Shown here: positions 55,095 to 64,000 of the stretch, in pieces
Numbering within the stretch: position 1 is the first letter of the stretch
Layout of the letters: every line of letters begins with the position of its first letter
Assembly: GCF_018687715.1 (NCBI RefSeq)
Contig: NC_056762.1
Location: 44,385,520 to 44,449,519 of the forward strand
Direction of reading: 5' to 3'
Source: Carya illinoinensis
Lineage: Eukaryota; Streptophyta; Magnoliopsida; Fagales; Juglandaceae
Length of the DNA stretch: 64,000 nt
Program-made: the position numbers and the translations under genes
Notes under the pieces: generated by a model
Databases searched by the model: none
Told to the model about the DNA's origin: nothing
Seen by the model: only the letters and a program-made list of their open reading frames with translations

Positions 55095-56900
55095 GTAGGG
55101 GTAGGCAAAAACTACCCCCATTACGGCTCCATCCGAACTCCGACGAGACTCCAACTCCGACATAGTCAAAATTTTTAAAAATCAGAGTCGGGATTGAAGT
55201 TCGGAGCCCATGTTAGCTTCAAACTTCTACTTACCTATTTTTTTAAAAAATCACATAATCAAAATAACGCAAGACCCCCTACTAAAGTAAATAAACGATG
55301 TCATTCTGCTTGAGGAATGTTGTCGTTTCGTGAAGAAGAGGGTCCAAAACTCAAGACCCCTTGCTACTCCCCTCACTTTCGTACAATACCTACAACTCCT
55401 TTTATCTCTCTCCTCTCCACACTGTGCTTCACCTTCCCCATCATCAGCCATCTCCTGAGGCCCCCGCAAGCCACCTTTTGGAGTTCATTAGTTGATTATA
55501 TTTGTAAGCCACTCACTCATTCACTCAATTTTTTTGGAGAATATTAGAGTTTCAAAATTATTTAATTGTCACGTTGTGGATTGAAATTTGTGAAATGTGT
55601 ATGATTTGTTATTGATTTTAATGATTTGTTACTTGGCATTTCAATTATTTTGGTTTGTAGGCTGTTAAATTTAAGAATTACGAGATTTAGGTTTGGAAAA
55701 ATCGAGAGATTTAGATTTCAGTTCCAGATAAGGTTCACTCGATTGTGGCTTAAGCAAACTTCACACAGATTATTTGCTCGAGTTGAGGTTGAGCGTTACT
55801 TTATGGAAGATGTCAAGGCATCTAGTGCAACATTCCAGATATTAACTTGGTGGAAAGCAAATTCTAACAAGTTTCCATTCCTTTCCCAAATAGTCAGGGA
55901 TGTGCTAGCCATTCTTATCATTACAGTTGCCTCTAAATCAGCGTTTAGCACTGGAGGTTGTATCTTGGATGCTTATCAGAATTCATTGTTTTTTATCATC
56001 ATCGAGGCCTTCGTTTACACACAGAACTGGTTAAGTTCAACGCCCATTAAAGTAGATACCGTTGATGCCTAGAACTATAGGCTTGAATCAGGTACCTTTT
56101 ATGGTTTTAAATGATTATTTATATAATTTTAATATTCTCAATATTTAATTTATAATTTATATGAATTTATAGACCTAGCTGTAAAATCCAGACTAATTGT
56201 GAATGACTGAGATGGAGAACCTCTTGGCCCTTTTATTTGTGAGAAACTCAATACCATCATGCAAAACTCATCAAAGTTAGAAGTGGAGATGAGTTCATAA
56301 TGTGTCCTATTTTATGTCATGCATTACTTGACTAATGGTTTAGAAGTCTATAGTTAAATGACTAAAGAAAAGATAGTGCATATGATCAGTAAAACTTCAT
56401 ACAGGAAATCACTATCGAGTCATCGACTCAAATGCGTGGATTGTCAAGGCTGATGCGGGATTGTGGCTATTTGAATTAAATCTATGATATTATTTATATT
56501 TTGGTGTTGTAAATTTAAATTTATTGCGAATTTATAGTTTTAAATTTAAATTTATTGTTTGCACACATTAAATCACCTATTTTTGTATTGTACATGATGT
56601 AGTTATTGTATTTAAATTTTGACTTTTTGACTTATTTTTTTATAGTATTTTAATTTTTTTAATTATTTGTTTACACTATTTTGTCCTTTTTTCTAAAATA
56701 TTTTTAAACAGAGGTGGGCATAATTGTCATTCATAATAGGCCTGAGATATTTGGATCATGGGCCATTAGGCCTTAAGCCCGCTTCAACTCCGATTGGAGT
56801 TCTTATCTCCAAAATCCGATCAAAGACAAACTCCAAATCCAATTAGAGTTGGGAGTTGGAGTGAGTATTTACCTCCGCCTCCGATTAGAGTTGGAGGTAA
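55095..56900 (+). mobile_element. Degenerate hAT transposon remnant
   Basis: The left end begins GTAGGGGTAGGCAAAAACTA, resembling hAT termini. It is followed by repeated CGAACTCCGACGAGACTCC-type motifs that recur in other orientations near 56785-56900 (CTCCGATTGGAGTT, GATTAGAGTTGGAG). The only coding part kept is the C-terminal dimerisation domain described separately. The right boundary is approximate. Confidence 0.65.
55780..56072 (+). pseudogene. hAT transposase C-terminal dimerisation domain fragment
   Basis: The frame contains ILTWWKANSNKFPFLSQIVR then DVLAILIITVASKSAFSTGG and EAFVYTQNWL. This is the hAT family dimerisation motif (WW..N...YP.LS..ARD.L.I....ASE.AFS.GG) with the Glu of ASE changed to Lys. 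The catalytic part upstream is missing, so it is a remnant. Confidence 0.88.
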
Positions 56901-58660
56901 GGAAGCTGTCATTGCAACAAGCATGTTGGTCGGAATCTCTTAGAATTTTACTGTGATATGTGAGCTGCACTTGGTGCTTGGAAGGCAGCGATTTTGGGTT
57001 TTTTTAGATAAGGAAAATGATAAACTTATAATTATTTCATAAATTTATTTAAAATGAATGGGGATCATCTAAAATTGAAATTATTTTTTAATTAAGTGTC
57101 ACAATTTTATTGATGGATTCAAATTGAATCATAAAATAAATATTAAAAAAGTTGTAAATTTATAATTATTCTTTAGATAATTGGTGATTGGGGTAGTATG
57201 GTATGACACGTGTAAAAAATTAATCATAAGAAATAGATTAATACTTTTCTTATCAAAAGAAGAAAAATAAATAACAAAAAGGAATAAGATCAGAGGGATA
57301 GAGGAGATAAAGGGGAAGGGGAGGGCGTCCTCCTCCGTGAGAAGAGAGACTCGAGAGTAGTTTTGGTTTTTAGAGATCAGGAGAAGGAGTTTACTGTTTA
57401 GAGAGAAAATAATCCCAAGATAGAGTTAGTTTCAGCGTACAATTATCATGAACTTGATAATTATTTGGATGATCATTTTCTGTTGAATGGGTGTATCATA
57501 TTTTTAGTAAAACTATGTATAGTTATGGAGAACGCAAACATTGTATAGTTACTCCGAAAAAGAGTGGAGTTCAACTATTACAAAATTAATTTCTTTTATA
57601 TAAATTTCATATTTAATCTATTTTTTTTAAATGATTATACGATTCTTATATTCTCACATCTGCAATTATCAATTCTTATAAAAAGTAAACATCGAACAGA
57701 TATAACCGGCTGAAATCAACAAAGATTCAAAAAAAAAAAAAAAAGAAGAAGAAGAAGATTCCAAAGCACACTTTAAGGCAGACCTCTAGCATGCTCAGAA
57801 AAGAAAAAGGAAAAATAGGATGAGTCTTTGGTGATGGGTCTTTATCTCTAATATGAACATTAACTGTCTCGGTTGCATATAAATTCTTCCCTAAAAAACT
57901 GTATTTTTTTTTATATAATAAAGTCGTCGAGGCTTTCGAGTTTCTATTCTAAATGATACGCATTTTTTTAAAAAAAAAAGTAAAATTTACTATTAAAATA
58001 TTAATTAATTATTTTTTATTTTTTATGTGAATCTTATATTTATCTATTTTTTTCAATAACAATACGTTAGACTTACTTGCACACCTAGACTGCAAACTCC
58101 ATCAACTTTTGAAAGGCCAACTGTGCCTTTGGTTGTCTGCTGCAACTCTATTTTGTTTCATTAAAACACAAAAATCACATCTTTGGCAGGAAAGAGATAC
58201 GATAACAAAATGCAAACTCAACCAAGTCTTTGAAACAGAGAATATCGATATTGCATCACCATATAGGCATTGGATTCAACTGTTTTGTGGTCATTTCATT
58301 ATGCAAATGTTGTAGTACACATGTTAGATGAGTAATAAACCAGATGTCAAATGGCATTAGATCCTTCTCAATTCTCAACCAAATTTACACACAAAGTCTG
58401 GATAAATACTTCAGCATCATCCTTTCAGAAACATTAATTAAAGGTTTGACTGAAGGTTTGAACTTTGAGATTTACTTAGCTTATTCAACCGGCAGAGGAT
58501 TATAAGTGATTGAAATCAAGTGCAGATCTTGTTTTCTTCTAACAGCAACGCCAAAGAACTCAGTCACGTCCAGGTCCTCATGTTTCATTCCACTGGAAAG
58601 TTTCCAACCAAAATGGTACAAGAACAGGGCAAGCATGGAAGCTCAACATTAACTGTCACT
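56900..58660. other. AT-rich intergenic DNA
   Basis: No gene recognised. It contains a purine-rich stretch near 57290-57350, an A/GAA-rich tract at 57728-57760 and AT-rich MITE-like DNA at 57590-57670 and 57950-58085. The short frame at 58109-58315 has no recognisable domain. Confidence 0.6.
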
Positions 58661-58957
58661 TGTTTTTCACATGGCAGTCAGGTAGTCCTATTAACTGTCA
58701 CCTGTTTTTCATTATTGGTAGCAAGCGGAAAACTACAGAGGAGGATTGGCCTTGAGGTTAATCATGTCAAGTATCTCGAATCAAAATTGCGCAATTTTCA
58801 AGACATATTAATCGATTTTTTTTTTTCTTTTTTTCCAAAGAGCTTGTACAAAAAATATTTCAACACATATTTTAAACCTATGCTTTTCAGTTACTATGAT
58901 CTGTCACCCATAACATGCAATTTCATTTCAATGCCATTACCCCTAGAAGTTAGAACA
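58661..58957 (-). repeat. Duplicate of the ABCC 3' flank (left part)
   Basis: This segment matches 46296-46755 apart from the MITE at 46475-46660: TTTTCACATGGCAGTC, CCTATTAACTGTCACCTG, CATATTAATCGA, CATTTCAATGCCATTACCCC. It is separated from the rest of the duplicate at 62462 by the copia element. Confidence 0.85.
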
Positions 58958-59246
58958 TGTTGGAAACCCCCTAAGTGTGAAATATCATTTGAACTTGCAG
59001 CCATCCACCCATCCACCGAAAGTCTCTGGCAGCAAATATTGACCAAAGCTGCTGCACCGAAAGAATCCTTCCTCTTGGTCAAGAAGTGTGAGAGTTTTGT
59101 CCCCCATGGCTTCTCCTATAAAAGGAGGTCATTTGCTGAAGATTAAAATCATCCTCACTACGGTGAGCGATCAAGCAAAGGGTTGAGGGCGAAATTTAGG
59201 TTCTGAAGAAACCCAGAACAGAGTGCCATTTTGGAGATAGAGAGAT
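58958..59246 (+). repeat. 5' LTR (3'-truncated) of the copia element
   Basis: Matches 62044-62332 closely, including the CTCCTATAAAAGGAGGTCAT promoter block. Similarity stops at GATAGAGAGATG, where tandem repeats begin. Confidence 0.85.
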
Positions 59247-60000
59247 GATCTGGACCGTCCATTTTCAGATCGATTTTGGGCTAGATCTAAGCCATTCGGA
59301 GTCCAATTTCAATTATCAAATAGTGCTTTCTAACTATTTAGATCATTCCGGGCTCATCCATATGGTGAGAATGTTGAGATTCGCCATCGGTACTTTTGAT
59401 CTGAACTGTGCATAAGTTGCAGATCATTTTGGGCTAAGTTTACGCCAGTTGGAGTTCAATTGCGATGATCAAATAGTGTTGACAAACTATTTGGATCATT
59501 CCGGACTCATCTGTATGGTGGGAATGTTGAGATTCACCATCGGTACATTCGATCTGAACCGTCCACTAGTTGCAGATCATTTTGGGCTAGATCTACACCA
59601 GTTGGAGTTCAATTGCGATGATTAAATAGTGCTGACAAACTATTTGGATCATTCCGAACTCATCTGTACGGTGGGAATGTTGAGATTCGCCATCGGTACT
59701 TTCAATCTGGACCGTTCAACTTTCAGATCATTTGTGGGCTTGATCAAAGCCATTCGCAATCCAATTACGATGATTAAATAGAGCTGACAAACTATTTGAA
59801 TCATTCTGGATTCATCCGTATGGTGGGAATGTTGAGATTCACCATCAATACTAATGATCTGGACTAATCATATTTCATATCAGTTTTGGGCTTGATCTTA
59901 GCCAGTTGGAGTCATGACAGACTCATTTGTTTTGGGTTTGATCGCAGCCAGTTGGAGTCATGATGGACTCATTTGTTTTGGGCTTGATCACAGCCAGATG
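59247..60000 (+). repeat. Tandem repeat, about 152-bp unit, five copies
   Basis: Units begin at 59247, 59398, 59551, 59704 and 59856, each near GATCTGGACCGTCC or a variant. Each contains CAGATCATTTTGGGCTAGAT, CCAGTTGGAGTTCAATTGCG, CTGACAAACTATTTGGATCA and GGTGGGAATGTTGAGATTC. Units differ by scattered substitutions, so the array is not brand new. Confidence 0.9.
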
Positions 60001-60187
60001 GAGTCGTGATGGACTCATTTGTTTTGGGGTTGATCTCAGCCAGTTGGAGTCATGTAGGACTCATATGTTTGGGTTTGATCTCAGCCAGTTAGAGTCGTGC
60101 CAGATCATTGGCTTTGGGCTTGATGTCAGCCAGTTGGAGTCCAATATTGTTGGACTTAGTTCTTTTGGGCTTGATTTAAGCAGTTGA
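59883..60187 (+). repeat. Tandem repeat, about 46-bp unit, seven copies
   Basis: Units start at 59883, 59929, 59975, 60021, 60067, 60111 and 60159, with core TTTTGGGCTTGATC and CAGCCAGTTGGAGTC. The core equals the TTTTGGGCTAGATC/CCAGTTGGAGTT part of the 152-bp unit, so this array arose by amplifying a piece of the last long unit. One frame encodes a repeated FGLDLSQLES-like peptide. Confidence 0.9.
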
Positions 60188-60239
60188 GATCGTGAAGTTT
60201 GAGGAGCAAACTTTAGATCATTGGACGATGCTGATTAAC

Positions 60240-60660
60240 TTGTTATATCAGCAGGTTTTGGCAGTCATACAATTCATGGAGTATAATGTTATTAAGAGGA
60301 GAACCGCAACGGATCTCATTGTGGCTTTATTTGAAAAGCCAGTTGCAAATAACAAAGTGCAAATGAAGAAACAGTTCAACTTCAGAAAAGGCAGAAGGTA
60401 CTATTGTTACCTAATAGTATTTGACGTTATGGTCAAAAAGTTGGGAGGTCATAAGAATGGCTATGAGTAATTCTGTAAAGAAAATGAAGTTGAAGTTTCT
60501 TAATGTAAGAGATCTTATCCTAGATGAAGAGGTGCGCAGAAGAGATTCTGGCAAGATCTCAAGTTGTTGGTCCTGAATGTTGATAGTAAGGGCAAAGGCA
60601 AGTCAAGATCTGGACAACAAATGACTCGCTAGAAATTGTGGCAAGACAGGCCATAAGAGA
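60240..60660 (+). pseudogene. Degraded copia gag (UBN2) fragment
   Basis: The plus strand reads ATDLIVALFEKPVANNKVQM, then after a frame change FDVIVKKLGGHKNG and a segment like KLKFLNVRDLILDEEVRRRD, ending near a zinc-knuckle-like WNCGKTGHKR. These are the landmarks of a copia gag. It is frameshifted and short. Confidence 0.75.
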
Positions 60661-62043
60661 CTGCTAAAATCAGGAGAAAACTAAGAATGATGTTGTGAAT
60701 ATGGTGACTAAAGAAATACATGGCGTTGCATTTATTGCAGTGCACAATGCTATTAAAGACAGCTTGAAGACAGCAGTCATTCAGTAGTGTTTTCTCAAAA
60801 GGGCGTGGAAGGTCACAAATGATTCATTGGTCTTGGCTCATGGTAATGGTCGTGTGAATTAGATAAGGAAGTAAAAGGAACTCAATTTTACTTTTCCTCA
60901 TCTAAACCTGAAGAAATCTCTCTAGACCATGACATGAAGCAAAGGTGTAAGAGATGGGAACAAAACGTCAAATATTCCAGGGATATCTACACCTAAAGTT
61001 GATGATCGCATGACTGCCAAGACGATCAGACCTCCATGGTGGTTGCTACCTTAAACTATATCCTGCTGAATGAAGATAGTGAACTACGGTATGAAGAAAA
61101 TCTTGCAAGAATGGAGATTATGCAAGTCGAAGTTAGCAGAGACTGCACACAAGATGGGCACATCGACTGAAGACAGGATATGTTAGCAGCAGGATGAGGA
61201 GTCAGTCACCCAGGTCAGAGATGGAGACCTCAGCAACAGGTTCTCTGATATGTGTCAAGGTTCGTGCGAGACCATTGATTCCCAGTGCAGTGAGAGATGT
61301 GTTGCCCTATATAAATGTGTTGATTAAGGGCACTGTACGTGATAAACTAAAGTTATGCATCACTTTAGTTAGTCTTCTAACTTGAAGACATGAACTGTAA
61401 AATTGTATAGATGATAAGGGATCATGCTGGAGATAGAGGCTAGCATGTTGAGAACCAGTCACCAAATTGGAGATTGGTGTGATTGTAGGATTATGGAGCC
61501 TGGTTTTTGAAAGCTGTAAAGGCACCAGGTAGATTGTTTGCTCGACTGTGGCTCGAGCAAAACTCAGTTTGCTCAAGGTATACATGAGTGCGGACTCATG
61601 GACTCGAACGAAAGAAGAATCCTAAAGAGTTGAGATTGTGTAATAAAGTACTTGTAAATCTCCTTTGAAGAAAATCCCTTGCAAGATCCGTGGATGTAAA
61701 CGATGCTGATGCATTTGGACATCTATTTGAAGACGTACCTGCAGATGCATTTGATAGCAGAAATTTCTCATGGCTAACAAGCATTCCAATGAAGGAGTGC
61801 AATCATTTGAATGATGTGTAATAAAGTACTTGTAAATCTCATTTGAAGAAAATCTCTTGCAAGATCCGTGGATGTAAACGATGCTGATGCATTTGGACAT
61901 CTATTTGAAGACGTACCTGCAGATGCATTTGATAGCAGAAATTTCTCATGGCTAACAAGCATTCCAATGAAGGAGTGCAATCATTTGAATGATGCAATCG
62001 TTTGTAGCATCCTAGTATGACACACTTGGGTGGAGGGGGTGAT
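60661..62043 (+). other. Non-coding internal part of the copia element
   Basis: Apart from the 178-bp duplication no conserved pol motif was recognised between the gag remnant and the polypurine tract. Frames are broken by many stops. It probably descends from deleted pol or spacer DNA. Confidence 0.5.
61637..61993 (+). repeat. 178-bp direct tandem duplication inside the copia element
   Basis: Two adjacent copies, starting TGTGTAATAAAGTACTTG at 61637 and 61815, are almost identical (differences near TCTCCTTTG/TCTCATTTG and ATCCCTTG/ATCTCTTG). The near-identity suggests a recent local duplication. Confidence 0.93.
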
Positions 62044-62456
62044 TGTTGGAAACCCCCCAAGTGTGAAATGTCATTTGAACTTGCAGCCAGCCACCCATCC
62101 ACCGAAAGTCTCTAGCAGCAAACATTGACCAAAGCTGCTGCACCGAAAGAAGCCTTCCTCTTGGTCAAGAAGTGTGGGAGTTTTGTCCCCCATGATTTCT
62201 CCTATAAAAGGAGGTCATTTGTTGAAGATTAAAATCATCCTCACTGTAGTGAGCGATCAAGCAGAGGGTTGAGGGCGAAATTTAGGTTCTGGAGAAACCC
62301 AGAACAGAGGCCATTTTGGTGATAGAGAGATGTTTATGATTGTTTGTAATTTTGTACAAACATATTGAAAATACAGAGTTTCCGCTTTAGTGGACGTAGG
62401 CAAGTTGCCGAACCACTTAAATATTGTCTCTCTATCGTCTTGTGTGATTTTTGGAC
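62044..62456 (+). repeat. 3' LTR of the copia element
   Basis: Begins after the polypurine tract, contains TATAAAAG at 62203-62210 and the U5-type region GTTTCCGCTTTAGTGGACGT, and ends near TTTTTGGACA. The exact end is uncertain by a few bases. Confidence 0.8.
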
Positions 62457-62461
62457 AGCTC

Positions 62462-64000
62462 GAAACCAAAGAAAAGAAACATTATTGCACAATGAGATAC
62501 AATAAAATTCCATTGATAAAAGTCCGAATCATATTCATACATAGGCTTCATTTTCAAGCATAAAAAGTAACAACCTTTGATACTCTTATCTATAACAATA
62601 ACTAGGGACAAACTATCATTAAATGAATCTTCTACCTACAATACACAGCAAACGCTAGAAGGGTCGTCACCCCCTAAATTGCACTTATGGAGTGAACACG
62701 ATACACCTATTGAATTCTTGTCTTTGTCAAGAAACTTGTAGGAGTTGTCGTATCCTAGCTAACTAAGATCAGCTGCTAGGCCATTAAAAACTGAAACTCG
62801 ATCGCACTGTGTACTCAGCCACAAGTTGAGCAAAAGACGATGACTTGTTTTCAAGCAATCTTGTTGGAGAATCATATTCCTCGATAAGCCCTGCATCAAG
62901 AATACAGAAAAATTAGCTTCAGGCCATAAGATTACAATGAAATCATTCACATCATGATTCCATGAAAATATGGCGAGTAGGAAGAAATCATATGAGCCAA
63001 GAAAAAAAACAGAGGAATAAATCATATGCCTATACTAACCATTATTTAGAAGCAAAACCATGTCACTATCAATAACAGAAGTTATCCGATGTGCAATGGT
63101 AATGATAGTACAATTGGAAAAATGTTGCCGGAGGGTTTCCTTAATCATATTATCTGTAGCCGTATCGACGGAAGCAGTAGCTTCATCAAGCACTAATACC
63201 TTACTTTTCTTCAGTAGCACACGCCCAAGGCAGACCAGCTGCCTCTGACCCATACTCCAATTCTCTCCATTCTCAGTAACTGCAAGGGACCATATAATAC
63301 TTACAAGCAATAAATTTTCATAATATACTTCAATGCTTTATAAAAGAGAAGCTGAGAAGATAAACCAGCAGAATCTAGTTTTCCTTCTTTCTTCCTAATT
63401 TCATCTCCAAGTTGACACTTATCCAAAGCCTGAACAATTAGAGGGGTGAAACAATAAATAGATGAAATAATTATATAAGCAGTCACCACCCACTGACCAT
63501 AAATACCAAAAGTAGTGTCTGATTTATGGGGAAAGATTATAAAGAGAGTTTATTTCAATTAACAGAGAAAAAAACGAACCCACCTCCCAAATTTGTTCAT
63601 CTGCATACTCTTCAAGAGGATCCAAGTTGGTTCGTACCGTCCCTTCAAACATGGTTGGATCCTGAGGGATAATGCTTAGTCTAGACCGCAAATCATGCAG
63701 TCCAATCAAGGAGATATTAATGCCATCTATCATTATCTGACCAGCAGTGGGTTCAACAATCCTGAAAAGTGTTTGTATGAGTGTAGATTTACCACTGCCT
63801 GTTCTCCCTACAATGCCAGTTTTCATTCCTCCAGGTAATGTGCATGTGAGACCTCGCAATACAAATGGCATATGCGGGGCATACCGTACCTACATTTTGC
63901 CCATTTACATTAGCTGAAACGCCACGCATAAAAATCATGGCCATGAACAACCCCATACACAACACCGCGGTTTTTGGGAGTAACAACTAAGAATTTAAAA
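62462..64000 (-). repeat. Segmental duplicate of 46752-48285
   Basis: This stretch is near-identical, introns included, to the 3' end of ABCC copy 1. It starts at CAAAGAAAAGAAACATTATT (46757) and runs to the right edge. The offset is about 15.71 kb. Both intron and exon sequence match with only scattered substitutions, indicating recent duplication or gene conversion. Confidence 0.95.
62784..63889 (-). CDS. ABCC-type transporter copy 2, last four exons (partial)
   Basis: Exons 63889-63584, 63429-63366, 63279-63040 and 62890-62784 have exactly the lengths (306, 64, 240, 107) of the last four exons of copy 1, with intact frames and splice sites. They encode NBD2: Walker [10 protein letters not shown], signature SMGQ, Walker B VLVLDEA and the His-containing switch ITIAHRI. 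Copy 2 keeps Gly and Leu ([17 protein letters not shown]), which I recall as the usual residues in plant ABCC proteins. The last residues differ (SSFSF versus SSSGF). The upstream exons lie beyond the window, so whether the gene is complete cannot be judged. Its 3' UTR region is interrupted about 325 bp past the stop by the copia element. Confidence 0.9.

Larger units (their letters stand above)
58958..62456 (+). mobile_element. Defective copia-type LTR element within the ABCC copy 2 flank
   Basis: A TG-initiated repeat (TGTTGGAAACCCCC...) occurs at 58958 and 62044. The second is preceded by polypurine tract GGTGGAGGGGGTGAT. The 3' copy runs to about 62456 and includes the U5-type sequence GGACGTAGGCAAGTTGCCGA. 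Each copy has a TATAAAAGG box (59117, 62203). The 5' copy loses similarity after about 59246, so roughly its last 125 bases are missing or replaced. Between the LTRs only a degraded gag (about 60240-60650) is recognisable. No protease, integrase, RT or RNase H was found, so it is non-autonomous. A clear target duplication was not found. Confidence 0.8.

Noticed and set aside
58520..59146. 208-codon plus-strand frame crossing the ABCC flank and the LTR
   Set aside because: It spans the junction between duplicated 3' flank and an inserted LTR, so it cannot be an ancestral gene; the translation has no domain.
61596..62102. Repeated minus-strand frames (MHSFIGMLVSHEKF...)
   Set aside because: Products of the 178-bp tandem duplication read in antisense; not genes.

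Overview
The window is nuclear DNA from a flowering plant. The genes have many short GT-AG introns, intergenic DNA is very AT-rich, and Ty1/copia, L1-type LINE, hAT and MITE elements are common. The repeat families look like those I associate with walnut, hickory and other Fagales trees, but that assignment is inference. There are no prokaryotic features, no CRISPR array, no rRNA genes and no tRNA gene I can support.

Layout. 1-2310: decayed 3' half of a Ty1/copia polyprotein. 3015-7431: a complete but inactivated copia element with both LTRs, a primer-binding site, a polypurine tract and a 5-bp target duplication (CAAAC). 7857-10682 (+): an MTERF9-type chloroplast mTERF gene of 4 exons. 14243-16841 (-): a CCCH zinc-finger/OST-HTH/RRM RNA-binding protein gene of 6 coding exons. 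About 18.3-26.7 kb: AT-rich intergenic DNA with hairpin MITEs and microsatellites. 26850-27662 (+): a small heavy-metal-associated (HMA) protein gene with a C-terminal CaaX-like box. 29.1-31.7 kb: hAT-like foldback DNA around a GC-rich segment. 31801-32250 (+): an unidentified 3'-terminal exon. 32361-45774 (-): a 14-exon chloroplast DUF21/CBS (CNNM/CorC-type) membrane protein gene whose introns are full of LINE fragments in both orientations. 47071-53148 (-): a complete 10-exon ABCC (MRP) transporter gene, ABCC3-like. 55.1-56.9 kb: a hAT transposase remnant. 58.66-64.0 kb: a second copy of the ABCC 3' end and its downstream flank, split by a third copia-type element (58958-62456) that carries two nested families of tandem repeats. 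The second ABCC gene runs off the right edge.

How the genes relate. MTERF9 and the DUF21/CBS protein are both predicted to be plastid proteins (organelle gene expression and ion transport). The ABCC proteins are membrane transporters that, by family, move glutathione conjugates and related anions. A DUF21/CBS gene beside a tandem ABCC3-type cluster matches, from memory, the Arabidopsis neighbourhood At3g13070-At3g13100, so the right half looks like an old syntenic block that keeps producing tandem ABCC copies.

I found no clearly new biochemical system. The observations most worth checking are the recent ABCC tandem duplication with a different insertion in each copy, the hierarchical repeats inside the third copia element, the foldback/Pack-type structure next to an orphan exon, and the bidirectional LINE load in the DUF21 gene introns.
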